Shown here piece by piece: positions 12,195-23,579 of a stretch of DNA of 64,000 nucleotides. Under the pieces are notes generated by a model, which had not been told where the DNA came from, ran no database searches, and worked only from the letters and a program-made list of their open reading frames with translations. Numbering within the stretch: position 1 is the first letter of the stretch; each line of letters begins with the position of its first letter. The stretch comes from Calendula officinalis (lineage: Eukaryota > Streptophyta > Magnoliopsida > Asterales > Asteraceae). A program made the position numbers and the translations under genes. The stretch spans positions 40,618,727-40,682,726 of the forward strand of contig OY970824.1 in the NCBI GenBank assembly GCA_963853835.1, in the 5' to 3' direction.

Positions 12195-12197
12195 GTG

Positions 12198-12256
12198 GTG
12201 TGAGGCGGGTCGAGGTTGATCTCTCGTCCCAAGTCACCCTAGCGCGCTATATAAAT
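12198..12256 (+). promoter_or_regulatory. Conserved core promoter block with TATATAA, LTR 1
   Basis: TATATAA at 12248-12254 follows GCGCGC. The ~50 bp upstream (GAGGCGGGTCGAGG, then TTGATCTCTCGTCCCAAGTC) are almost unchanged in the otherwise diverged LTR of the second element at 54497-54555. Position and conservation suggest the retrotransposon promoter; the transcription start was not determined. Confidence 0.75.
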
Positions 12257-12656
12257 TAAAATCTGAGTAATAAAATCTGAGAAATAAATCTGAGTAATTA
12301 ATCGAGTAGATTCTGAGTAGGAGTACACCGATGTGCCTCATGTGTTGTATGTTATGATTGTTTGCATTTTGAGAATTATTCACTCAGCTTCCCCAGCTGA
12401 CCCAAACTTTCCCCCACATTGTTTCAGGTACCAGCAAAGGAAAGGAGAAGGTGGACGGTTGACCGCTGTATCTTTTCATTACTGATGTGGACATCATTTA
12501 ATATTTTAAAACACTTTACTTTATCTTAACTATTTCCGCAATAAATACGTTTTAAATGTTAAATATTAATATCTGAGATTTATTTATGGGACCTTTTGAT
12601 TATAATTTTGTTTTCAAAAATTTTAAAAATCTTGTAAATTTTAGGGTGTTACAAGT

Positions 12657-12668
12657 TGGTATCAGAGC
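12657..12668 (+). other. Primer-binding site, initiator tRNA-Met type
   Basis: TGGTATCAGAGC, three bases after the LTR end, is the complement expected for the 3' end of plant initiator tRNA-Met and would prime minus-strand synthesis. It continues TCTGACTTGAGAG. It fixes the element's orientation as left to right. Confidence 0.93.
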
Positions 12669-14265
12669 TCTGACTTGAGAGATTTGGGTTCGCAAGGGGC
12701 GAATTCAAACTCAAGTTTGAGTATCGAGTTTTTAAAACGAGAAAAGAGTCAAATATTTTTTTCTGAGAAACGTTTCCACATCAAACATACAGCATGTCAC
12801 GTCGACCTCTCGCTTCCTATTGCCGGTAATATTTCAGAGCTTTTATTTATTTGGGAATTTCGTTGTATTCTGAGTTTTGAAGAATGACAAATATGAGAAT
12901 TGCTATCATTAATTCGAGTATAATTTCGATATAATTCTGAGTGTATTTCGCGACTAAGATCGCTTTTCTGAGTATATTTTTCGTGTGTAATTCTAAGTAC
13001 ATCCGCGTTATACATGCTACTATAATTACATAATATTTTATATAATCTGTGAGATTTTATAATTCTGAGAAATTCTAACCAATAAGGGTAATAAATGAAT
13101 ATAAAATTATGATATAAACTTCATAAATTATTTAACGAGGACATGTTTTGGGGTGAATAAGAAAAGAGGAGTATTAAATTCTTCATATTGATAAAATACT
13201 AAAACCTTTCGTTTTAGGGAAAATACTTAATAAAAAGAGTTATTGAAACGAGTAAACGGTGAAACGAATAAAAGAAAGATGTTTTTATTATCAAAAGAAT
13301 ATTTTTGTGACAGTTCATCAAGTCCAGCAAAAGTGAAAATACCGAGAACATATTTTAAATTTTTTTAAAAATTGATAATTATTTTACATGATTTACATTT
13401 GAGCTAGACGAGGAACGTTAAAAAAAAATAATAAAAAAATAAAAAATAAAAAATAAAAAAAATTTGGATTTTATTCTTATCCGTTATTTCAGAGTCGTTT
13501 TAGTTTTTAATATTAGAATTTTAGTTGGATTAAGCATGTTTTTTTTAAATGTGAATTAACATTTGAGATTTTATTTAGTGGAACCTTTTCACTTATTTAT
13601 CCAAATTTAAAAATTTAAAATTTATGAAATCTTTGGACAATTAAAAAGGAGAATGTTTTTATAAAGAGATGAGACATGATGTATTGGGAAAATCTTTTTG
13701 CTGGGAAAATAATAAACCGAGATTTATTAAATTGAGATCAAATGAGAAAACTTTTAAAGTATGTGATCTTAATAGCTGAGACTGAAAATCCATAATTATT
13801 TTTATGAATTCAGTGAGAGATTATTTATTTAACGCAGAGATATTGAATAACCTATGTAAGTGTGTTATACCAATTAATCGAGGATTGCCAAGTCAAATTA
13901 AACAGAAATTATTCAAGTTTATCTTAAAGGGTATTTATTAAAAGTGAACCAAAGGGAGACTATCATCATTGATTCGGTGTTGATCTATTTAAAATAAATT
14001 AAAAGAGTTTATGAACTATATTATGTTCTGAGTTTAACTGTTGAAAACATAATAAAATATTTTGCTGAGTGCCTTTTACTGAGTGCATTTCTGAGTAATG
14101 TTTATAAGATTTCGAGTACATACAGCTGAGTGCATATCTGTATTTATCAGATATTGAGAGTAAACTTTTCTTCCTTCTGAGTGTGATTTGTTTGTGGATT
14201 ACTTTTATGTGGGAAGTTGTGAACTTTGGGATTGACTCGTGACCAAACAAAAGCATGTGTCGAAA

Positions 14266-14286
14266 GTAATAAAGGGCCCCTATTAC
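14266..14286 (+). other. GGGCCC-loop hairpin (dimerisation-site-like)
   Basis: Arms GTAATA (14266-14271) and TATTAC (14281-14286) enclose a 9-nt loop AAGGGCCCC containing the self-complementary hexamer GGGCCC. A 9-nt loop with a 6-nt palindrome is the layout of retroviral dimerisation initiation hairpins. The second element keeps the loop with a changed but still paired stem (55361-55385). Function is inferred. Confidence 0.55.
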
Positions 14287-16356
14287 CGTACACACAGGAC
14301 TTTTGGTTGGTTAGGGGGAGATTTTGAGGGGAACAATGGACCAATGCTTGTTATGGTGAATTTAGTATGTGTATCCTAATTGTTTGTGTGACTACATACT
14401 TGCTTGTTTATTTTGGTAGACAATACTAGTTCCAAACTCGAGGAGTTGAGTAGGGGTAAAAAAGGAAAAACTGACAAGAAATGAATATCATTAATTATTA
14501 TTTATAAATATTATGAGCATGATGCTTATGCAGAGAGATTTTGTTGGTATGAATTTAAAGTGCGAAATCTAGATACATATAATTGATCAAATAAAATAAA
14601 AGAGTAACTATCAAATCAAGCAGTTGAGAATAATTAAATTTATTCTATGGGTAATTATAGAATTTACAACAAAATGATAGATCGGGTTTACTGGAGAAAT
14701 TAACAAATCAAGTTATTTGGGTTGAATGAATATCATGCAAAAGTGAAGTAGTAATACTACAATTATATACAAATAAGACAGTATACTTATTCTTGGGTGG
14801 TTATAAATGTGATAATGAGAAATCATGAAATTAAAGTGATGAGAACTTATTTATGAGTCGAATATGAGAAAACTGCTACAATGAAATTTTGAGGAAAATG
14901 AGTTAGAATGAGATCGGTAATTTGCTGGTAATGAGTTATTACTAAAACGAGCTAAATGATAAAATTTTATTTTGATTAATTATGGAGTAATTTTGAGTTA
15001 TAAGAAATTTACAAATCGAGTTACATAAGCAACTTAATAAAATGAGTCAAAAGAGAAAAGTATTAAATTAACTGGAAGTTTTATTCAAATTTTAGAAGTA
15101 TTATAAAGTGTTATGAGTTTTGAGGTATTATAAAATTATATGAGAAAACTCTATTTATGAATAATTATTAAACTTGAGACGAGAACAACTATTCAATAAA
15201 TTTATATTGAACTTTGGAGAAATTTCGAAAAGACAAGAATGTACTGAATTGATGAACCATGAGTAAACCGTAAGAATTAGAATAAAGTGTAACTGCGAAT
15301 TGAGTAAATGGGAACTAAGGAATTAATTCGTAATTGGAGTAACGAGAAATCATTATAAATAAGAATATGAAAATTCAATTGGAATTTTAGTGGGTAACAT
15401 GAAATTCATGAGTAGATATGGTCAAAATAATTAAGAGACATTTTAAATTGTGCAAAATCAGTAAAATCGGTCTATTAAAGGATCGTTAAACTAGATGAAT
15501 GAGAAAACATCTATTAAAATATTATCGAGAAACCACTAAATGTAATAGAATGAGAACCTATTAAAGGGAATTAAATGTCAAGATCGTTAATTTGAGCTAT
15601 TTAAAGGGTTATCAACATCGGTAATATGCAAACCTAGTAGAGTAAGGTGACAATATAATGTTAATGAAAAGTTATTTTGAGAACCAATAACACGGTTGAG
15701 TGAGAGTATATCATTCCAAGTATTATAAGCTGGTAAATTGGAACACGCGAGTAGTCATAAGAATGAGCAAAAATGTGATTTATATCTAATGCTATTGCTA
15801 GTAAATACTATTACTTTATGAGTTTATCTGAGTTAGATTTCTGGTTTTGCTTCCGAGTTAAGATTTCTGAGTTTGCTCTCGAGTTATATTTCCGAGTTTA
15901 TTCCTGAGACAGATTTTGAGTTATACTTCTGAGATATGTTTTAAGTTCATCTATGGGTTACACTTCTGAGTTATATTTCCAGATCATATTTTGGAGTTAT
16001 ATACCTGAGTATATGAGAATTCTGTGTGATATGTATATTCCTTGCGATTGATTTGCATGGTTTTTATGGTGTAAACCGCTAAATTATTTATTATGCTGTT
16101 AACAAACTGTTGACCCATAGAGTAGAGGACCTTCCGAGTCATTTTGGTGGAAAATTGTCGTTAATGAATTTTTTTTTACCTATTGCTAAAATGTGTAAGT
16201 GGTCATTCGATGGAGTTGTGCGGGAAGAAAATTTTCCATAAAAACTTGTTATCGTCATGAGTGATCCGAGTGTGATTGTGCAAATGGGTTGGATGACCTG
16301 GTACTATGCTGAGCATTGGGTATCGTCATCAAATCAATAGTAAATTTCCAAGTGGA

Positions 16357-16375
16357 GTTGAATCGGTAATTCAAC
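16357..16375 (+). other. Conserved hairpin GTTGAAT/ATTCAAC
   Basis: Arms of 7 bp with loop CGGTA. It sits in a conserved stretch beginning AAGTGGAGTTGA, the same words that form the polypurine tract, and running on to AACGCGACGTTAATCGCTG. The second element has the same arms with loop CAGAG at 58586-58604. Confidence 0.55.
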
Positions 16376-16813
16376 GCGACGTTAATCGCTGAGTGCAACA
16401 ACTGTATCCGAATGCGGGAGTAAGAAGACGCCTTCAGTAGAGTATCGTGGTGTATTTTATGCTCATTATCAACATTTTCTCTGCATACTGAGATCCATAG
16501 TGAGCAGCCTGACCTTATTTCTTTTAGCCTTATCGTTTTGCGCCACTAGAGGCGGATAATTGTATGAGCACTTACGTGATCTGGAGTTCATTTCCTATTA
16601 AGTAAATTCACCATGAAGAGCCTCTTTCTATTCATAACTTTATCGTTTTTATTCTTCTTTTCCATTTGAGTATGCATGCTGTAGGTCATCCTGATGAATT
16701 TCCTTTTCATTCTTAACCTTATCATTTTGTTTCCTTTCCCCATTCGAGGACGTGTGCCATTGGCGAGTATGAATTGAGACGCGAGATTACTACCTGAGTT
16801 TCTTCCGAGCAAT

Positions 16814-16851
16814 GACTTCGGGGACGAAGTCTTATTCAAGTGGAGTTGAGT
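16814..16851 (+). other. GGGA-loop hairpin and polypurine tract before LTR 2
   Basis: GACTTCG (16814-16820) pairs with CGAAGTC (16825-16831) around GGGA, then the purine-rich AAGTGGAGTTGAGT (16838-16851) abuts the LTR and is the probable plus-strand primer. The CGGGGACGAAG words resemble the segment before the 3' LTR in plant chromoviruses. Confidence 0.7.
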
Positions 16852-19389
16852 TGTAACGCCCCAAATTTTATAATGACGTTTTATTCTTTTTAATCTTTTC
16901 TTTTGTGTCTTTTGCTTGATATTATTATCATCATTATTATTGTGACGTTGCAATTATTATTATTATTTCTGTGACGTTTCATTATCGTGACGTTTCGGTT
17001 ACGTTAATTGGGTGATATTTGTTTTGTGACGTTTTATTATCACGACATTTAATTCCCGAGAGTTCGAGTGCCAGGTCAAGGCCGGCCGTAGGCCAAGGCC
17101 GGGCCCGAGTCATGGTATATTTTCGCAACATGGAGTCCGCCAAGAGTGGAATATCGAACCCGAGTTGAGTTTATTTTAAATGGCCAAGAAAGGCAAGGCT
17201 GACGCCTTTTGTTTTTAATTCTTCTGGTCCGGACCAAGTATAAGGGAGAGCCCGAGCTTTAACAGTCCAAGCCCGAGAATCCTTGCCAATCGTAGTCTGT
17301 GAGCTTGAGGCCCACATTGCAAGACTTTTAAACAAGACGTTATTTTTTTTCTTACCCTAAAGGTGCCGACATCCTCCCTTTCTCTAATTATTTTCGATCA
17401 GCAGCTCATGAGCATCCTGATTATCGTATTCTTCTTCCAACATTCAAGCAAGCAGCCAAGGTGGGGTTTCTTTGTGTTCCTTCTTCTGCCCGATCAAGAA
17501 GCTGGTGTAGAGAGGGTTGCTCGTTTTAAATGCAGCAAGCAACTAACCGGTTGTAAGGCTGTATTTTGGCCCTTCATTTCTTGTTCCCATGTTCCATTCG
17601 AAATCAGCAAGAAACAAGTGTCGATCGACGTAGAAGAGACCCGTGAAGCTAGTAACTGTTCGTGGTATTCTTCAAGCCAATCGGAGACGTCAAGAAAGCA
17701 TTGGGTCAGTTGCGGGATCGAGCAGACAAGTTTATTAATTTGCAAGCGTGGGGCTGTGCTTTCCCCTTCGCAAAATTCATGAGCGGATTTATTACCGAGC
17801 CGGACTTCTTACTTTAATTCGGTAGTCACTTTGTTCTCCTTTATCCTAATGCTTCTATTTTCGTTTCTGTGTTTCCTAGTAGCGAATTGATTATCAAATT
17901 TACATATGTCTGCTGCGGTCGTGTTGGTTCGATTGATGATTGTTGTATAACCGTTTAATAAATTCAAGTCTTTTTAACCGAAAAGGAAACCGAACCCCTA
18001 GGGTTCTTGGTTTCCCAATCGGGGAACTTTTACCCTCAAGCTTTAGAAATTGTAATATACCCTGGTAAATAACTTTTTCAAACTATCGGGTGAAACTTAT
18101 GGTGTCGGGTTTCCGAGTCGGGGTTATAAAAGCGGGTTTTAAAGATCATAGATTTTGGCGGATTCTGCCCTCGTATTCACCACTGTTTTTGAGCTGTTTA
18201 GATTAATCTTTTCGGTTTTTGGCCCATGCTGGGACCTTGATTTTTGAGATAGCTTTCCAATGCCGCAACCCTCTCGTCTATCCGAATTACGGTTTAAAAG
18301 TTATAGTCGATTTAGTATGCTGCTGTTAGGAAGATGACCTGTGCAGCAGGTCTGTCTTGCATCACTGTTTTGAGACACTTAGAGTCTGTTTTGGCCAGTG
18401 ACCGTCTCACAGTAGATTGTAGTTCTGATTGTCTTCTAGCCCTGGTAAAAATATGGGGAAAATCTAATGAACCGTTTAGGAGTTATAGCAGTTTCCGTGA
18501 GATCGACGGGTGCTGCCAGTTTTTCTAAATTGAGTCCTTAGAACGGATTGTAATTCGGGTTTCATTTTTATGCTTTTAGGATCATCTAGGAATAACCGAG
18601 CAGCGCCTTAGAGTATTGAGGATCCTTTGGAGCTTACGTTTCTCGAGGTGAGTATTCTCACCGTGTATTCAGTTTTAACGTTATACATGCATGACTTACG
18701 TGTTACATTACTTGCACCATATTTGCTATCTGAGTTATCTGAGTTATCTGTGATCTAGCATCTTGTGTTCTGAGTTTCTGAGTTCTGAGTTTCTGAGTTT
18801 TGGAGTTAAACATTAAACATAATATATCTGACTTGACACCGAAGAGCACTGGTGTCAGACGTTTTGACTTGGCACCGAAGAGTACTGGTGCCAGGCCTTT
18901 TGACTCACACCGAAGAGTACAGGTGTTGAGGTGGTGTGAGGCGGGTCGAGGTTGATCTCTCGTCCCAAGTCACCCTAGCGCGCTATATAAATTAAAATCT
19001 GAGTAATAAAATCTGAGAAATAAATCTGAGTAATTAATCGAGTAGATTCTGAGTAGGAGTACACCGATGTGCCTCATGTGTTGTATGTTATGATTGTTTG
19101 CATTTTGAGAATTATTCACTCAGCTTCCCCAGCTGACCCAAACTTTCCCCCACATTGTTTCAGGTACCAGCAAAGGAAAGGAGAAGGTGGACGGTTGACC
19201 GCTGTATCTTTTCATTACTGATGTGGACATCATTTAATATTTTAAAACACTTTACTTTATCTTAACTATTTCCGCAATAAATACGTTTTAAATGTTAAAT
19301 ATTAATATCTGAGATTTATTTATGGGACCTTTTGATTATAATTTTGTTTTCAAAAATTTTAAAAATCTTGTAAATTTTAGGGTGTTACA
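16852..19389 (+). repeat. LTR 2 (shared central LTR)
   Basis: 2,538 bp, TGTAACG to GTTACA. It serves as the 3' LTR of the first unit and 5' LTR of the second. It has a few private substitutions (CATGCTGGGA, GAGATCGACGG, TGGTATTCTTC). It shares some variants with LTR 3 against LTR 1 (GCTGCGGTCGTG, ATCATCATTATTATTG). No target duplication flanks it, which supports recombination rather than two insertions. Confidence 0.95.
18834..18992 (+). promoter_or_regulatory. Dyad modules and TATA block, LTR 2
   Basis: Same arrangement as LTR 1: three dyad modules at 18834-18930, conserved block from 18934, TATATAA at 18984-18990. Confidence 0.72.
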
Positions 19390-19392
19390 AGT

Positions 19393-19404
19393 TGGTATCA
19401 GAGC
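19393..19404 (+). other. Primer-binding site, second unit
   Basis: TGGTATCAGAGC three bases after LTR 2, identical to the one at 12657. Confidence 0.93.
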
Positions 19405-20993
19405 TCTGACTTGAGAGATTTGGGTTCGCAAGGGGCGAATTCAAACTCAAGTTTGAGTATCGAGTTTTTAAAACGAGAAAAGAGTCAAATATTTTTTTCT
19501 GAGAAACGTTTCCACATCAAACATACAGCATGTCACGTCGACCTCTCGCTTCCTATTGCCGGTAATATTTCAGAGCTTTTATTTATTTGGGAATTTCGTT
19601 GTATTCTGAGTTTTGAAGAATGACAAATATGAGAATTGCTATCATTAATTCGAGTATAATTTCGATATAATTCTGAGTGTATTTCGCGACTAAGATCGCT
19701 TTTCTGAGTATATTTTTCGTGTGTAATTCTAAGTACATCCGCGTTATACATGCTACTATAATTACATAATATTTTATATAATCTGTGAGATTTTATAATT
19801 CTGAGAAATTCTAACCAATAAGGGTAATAAATGAATATAAAATTATGATATAAACTTCATAAATTATTTAACGAGGACATGTTTTGGGGTGAATAAGAAA
19901 AGAGGAGTAATAAATTCTTCATATTGATAAAATACTAAAACCTTTCGTTTTAGGGAAAATACTTAATAAAAAGAGTTATTGAAACGAGTAAACGGTGAAA
20001 CGAATAAAAGAAAGATGTTTTTATTATCAAAAGAATATTTTTGTGACAGTTCATCAAGTCCAGCAAAAGTGAAAATACCGAGAACATATTTTAAATTTTT
20101 TTAAAAATTGATAATTATTTTACATGATTTACATTTGAGCTAGACGAGGAACGTTAAAAAAAAATAATAAAAAAATAAAAAATAAAAAATAAAAAAAATT
20201 TGGATTTTATTCTTATCCGTTATTTCAGAGTCGTTTTAGTTTTTAATATTAGAACTTTAGTTGGATTAAGCATGTTTTTTTTAAATGTGAATTAACATTT
20301 GAGATTTTATTTAGTGGAACCTTTTCACTTATTTATCCAAATTTAAAATTTATGAAATCTTTGGACAATTAAAAAGGAGAATGTTTTTATAAAGAGATGA
20401 GACATGATGTATTGGGAAAATCTTTTTGCTGAGAAAATAATAAACCGAGATTTATTAAATTGAGATCAAATGAGAAAACTTTTAAAGTATGTGATCTTAA
20501 TAGCTGAGACTGAAAATCCATAATTATTTTTATGAATTCAGTGAGAGATTATTTATTTAACGCAGAGATATTGAATAACCTATGTAAGTGTGTTATACCA
20601 ATTAATCGAGGATTGCCAAGTCAAATTAAACAGAAATTATTCAAGTTTATCTTAAAGGGTATTTATTAAAAGTGAACCAAAGGGAGACTATCATCATTGA
20701 TTCGGTGTTGATCTATTTAAAATAAATTAAAAGAGTTTATGAACTATATTATGTTCTGAGTTTAACTGTAGAAAACATAATAAAATATTTTGCTGAGTGC
20801 CTTTTGCTGAGTGCATTTCTGAGTAATGTTTATAAGATTTCGAGTACATACAGCTGAGTGCATATCTGTATTTATCAGATATTGAGAGTAAACTTTTCTT
20901 CCTTCTGAGTGTGATTTGTTTGTGGATTACTTTTATGTGGGAAGTTGTGAACTTTGGGATTGACTCGTGACCAAACAAAAGCATGTGTCGAAA

Positions 20994-21014
20994 GTAATAA
21001 AGGGCCCCTATTAC
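20994..21014 (+). other. GGGCCC-loop hairpin, second unit
   Basis: Identical to the hairpin at 14266-14286: arms GTAATA and TATTAC, loop AAGGGCCCC. Confidence 0.53.
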
Positions 21015-23541
21015 CGTACACACAGGACTTTTGGTTGGTTAGGGGGAGATTTTGAGGGGAACAATGGACCAATGCTTGTTATGGTGAATTTAGTATGTGT
21101 ATCCTAATTGTTTGTGTGACTACATACTTGCTTGTTTATTTTGGTAGACAATACTAGTTCCAAACTCGAGGAGTTGAGTAGGGGTAAAAAAGGAAAAACT
21201 GACAAGAAATGAATATCATTAATTATTATTTATAAATATTATGAGCATGATGCTTATGCAGAGAGATTTTGTTGGTATGAATTTAAAGTGCGAAATCTAG
21301 ATACATATAATTGATCAAATAAAATAAAAGAGTAACTATCAAATCAAGCAGTTGAGAATAATTAAATTTATTCTATGGGTAATTATAGAATTTACAACAA
21401 AATGATAGATCGGGTTTACTGGAGAAATTAACAAATCAAGTTATTTGGGTTGAATGAATATCATGCAAAAGTGAAGTAGTAATACTACAATTATATACAA
21501 ATAAGACAGTATACTTATTCTTGGGTGGTTATAAATGTGATAATGAGAAATCATGAAATTAAAGTGATGAGAACTTATTTATGAGTCGAATATGAGAAAA
21601 CTGCTACAATGAAATTTTGAGGAAAATGAGTTAGAATGAGATCGGTAATTTGCTGGTAATGAGTTATTACTAAAACGAGCTAAATGATAAAATTTTATTT
21701 TGATTAATTATGGAGTAATTTTGAGTTATAAGAAATTTACAAATCGAGTTACATAAGCAACTTAATAAAATGAGTCAAAAGAGAAAAGTATTAAATTAAC
21801 TGGAAGTTTTATTCAAATTTTAGAAGTATTATAAAGTGTTATGAGTTTTGAGGTATTATAAAATTATATGAGAAAACTCTATTTATGAATAATTATTAAA
21901 CTTGAGACGAGAACAACTATTCAATAAATTTATATTGAACTTTGGAGAAATTTCGAAAAGACAAGAATGTACTGAATTGATGAACCATGAGTAAACCGTA
22001 AGAATTAGAATAAAGTGTAACTGCGAATTGAGTAAATGGGAACTAAGGAATTAATTCGTAATTGGAGTAACGAGAAATCATTATAAATAAGAATATGAAA
22101 ATTCAATTGGAATTTTAGTGGGTAACATGAAATTCATGAGTAGATATGGTCAAAATAATTAAGAGACATTTTAAATTGTGCAAAATCAGTAAAATCGGTC
22201 TATTAAAGGATCGTTAAACTAGATGAATGAGAAAACATCTATTAAAATATTATCGAGAAACCACTAAATGTAATAGAATGAGAACCTATTAAAGGGAATT
22301 AAATGTCAAGATCGTTAATTTGAGCTATTTAAAGGGTTATCAACATCGGTAATATGCAAACCTAGTAGAGTAAGGTGACAATATAATGTTAATGAAAAGT
22401 TATTTTGAGAACCAATAACACGGTTGAGTGAGAGTATATCATTCCAAGTATTATAAGCTGGTAAATTGGAACACGCGAGTAGTCATAAGAATTAGCAAAA
22501 ATGTGATTTATATCTAATGCTATTGCTAGTAAATACTATTACTTTATGAGTTTATCTGAGTTAGATTTCTGGTTTTGCTTCCGAGTTAAGATTTCTGAGT
22601 TTGCTCTCGAGTTATATTTCCGAGTTTATTCCTGAGACAGATTTTGAGTTATACTTCTGAGATATGTTTTAAGTTCATCTATGGGTTACACTTCTGAGTT
22701 ATATTTCCAGATCATATTTTGGAGTTATATACCTGAGTATATGAGAATTCTGTGTGATATGTATATTCCTTGCGATTGATTTGCATGGTTTTTATGGTGT
22801 AAACCGCTAAATTATTTATTATGCTGTTAACAAACTGTTGACCCATAGAGTAGAGGACCTTCCGAGTCATTTTGGTGGAAAATTGTCGTTAATGAATTTT
22901 TTTTTACCTATTGCTAAAATGTGTAAGTGGTCATTCGATGGAGTTGTGCGGGAAGAAAATTTTCCATAAAAACTTGTTATCGTCATGAGTGATCCGAGTG
23001 TGATTGTGCAAATGGGTTGGATGACCTGGTACTATGCTGAGCATTGGGTATCGTCATCAAATCAATAGTAAATTTCCAAGTGGAGTTGAATCGGTAATTC
23101 AACGCGACGTTAATCGCTGAGTGCAACAACTGTATCCGAATGCGGGAGTAAGAAGACGCCTTCAGTAGAGTATCGTGGTGTATTTTATGCTCATTATCAA
23201 CATTTTCTCTGCATACTGAGATCCATAGTGAGCAGCCTGACCTTATTTCTTTTAGCCTTATCGTTTCGCGCCACTAGAGGCGGATAATTGTATGAGCACT
23301 TACGTGATCTGGAGTTCATTTCCTATTAAGTAAATTCACCATGAAGAGCCTCTTTCTATTCATAACTTTATCGTTTTTATTCTTCTTTTCCATTTGAGTA
23401 TGCATGCCGTAGGTCATCCTGATGAATTTCCTTTTCATTCTTAACCTTATCATTTTGTTTCCTTTCCCCATTCGAGGACGTGTGCCATTGGCGAGTATGA
23501 ATTGAGACGCGAGATTACTACCTGAGTTTCTTCCGAGCAAT

Positions 23542-23579
23542 GACTTCGGGGACGAAGTCTTATTCAAGTGGAGTTGAGT
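23542..23579 (+). other. GGGA-loop hairpin and polypurine tract before LTR 3
   Basis: GACTTCG (23542-23548) and CGAAGTC (23553-23559) around GGGA, then AAGTGGAGTTGAGT (23566-23579) directly before TGTAACG. Confidence 0.7.

Larger units (their letters stand above)
10116..12653 (+). repeat. LTR 1 of composite element
   Basis: A 2,538-bp LTR with perfect 6-bp terminal inverted repeats TGTAAC/GTTACA. Near its start is a GC-rich block with the palindrome GGCCGGCC (about 10343-10370), which has a counterpart in the second element. Near 12098-12256 lie dyad modules and a TATA box. By eye it differs from LTR 3 at about nine positions and from LTR 2 at fewer, so the copies are young. Small ORFs inside (for example 10627-11046) recur only because the LTR does. 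Confidence 0.95.
12654..16851 (+). mobile_element. Internal region 1 of composite element (non-coding)
   Basis: 4,198 bp, AT-rich, dense in stop codons in all frames, with no recognisable retroviral domain. It holds, in order: PBS at 12657; an A-rich low-complexity tract at about 13419-13463; a GGGCCC-loop hairpin at 14266-14286; a long AT-rich stretch at about 14450-16060 in which GAGTT- and GAGAA-type words recur but nothing else is identifiable; a block with AAACCGCTAAATT and CATAGAGTAGAGGACC at 16068-16132; a hairpin at 16357-16375; and a hairpin plus polypurine tract at 16814-16851. These blocks have counterparts in the second element; the sequence between them mostly does not align by eye. 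Confidence 0.88.
19390..23579 (+). mobile_element. Internal region 2 of composite element (non-coding)
   Basis: 4,190 bp and nearly identical to internal region 1. The 8-bp length difference matches one deletion in an A/T-rich repeat near 20340. A handful of substitutions were seen by eye. It carries the same ordered cis elements and no coding capacity; the AT-rich stretch at about 21180-22790 holds nothing identifiable. Confidence 0.88.

Noticed and set aside
16814..16831. Coding remnant of the pol C-terminus in the GGGGACGAAG block
   Set aside because: In coding chromoviruses similar words end pol, but here no open frame leads into the block, and the perfect hairpin with changed arms at 56836 fits structure better.
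12654..16851. Degraded gag-pol
   Set aside because: No reverse transcriptase, protease, RNase H or integrase motif could be recognised in any frame; stops are dense. A profile search could still find remnants.
16588..16953. Minus-strand 121-codon lysine/asparagine-rich ORF (also 23316)
   Set aside because: It spans the internal/LTR boundary on the strand opposite to the element; the composition simply reflects AT-rich DNA.
16852..19389. Second independent insertion event at LTR 2
   Set aside because: No target duplication around any inner LTR boundary; the inner junctions are the element's own polypurine tract and PBS.
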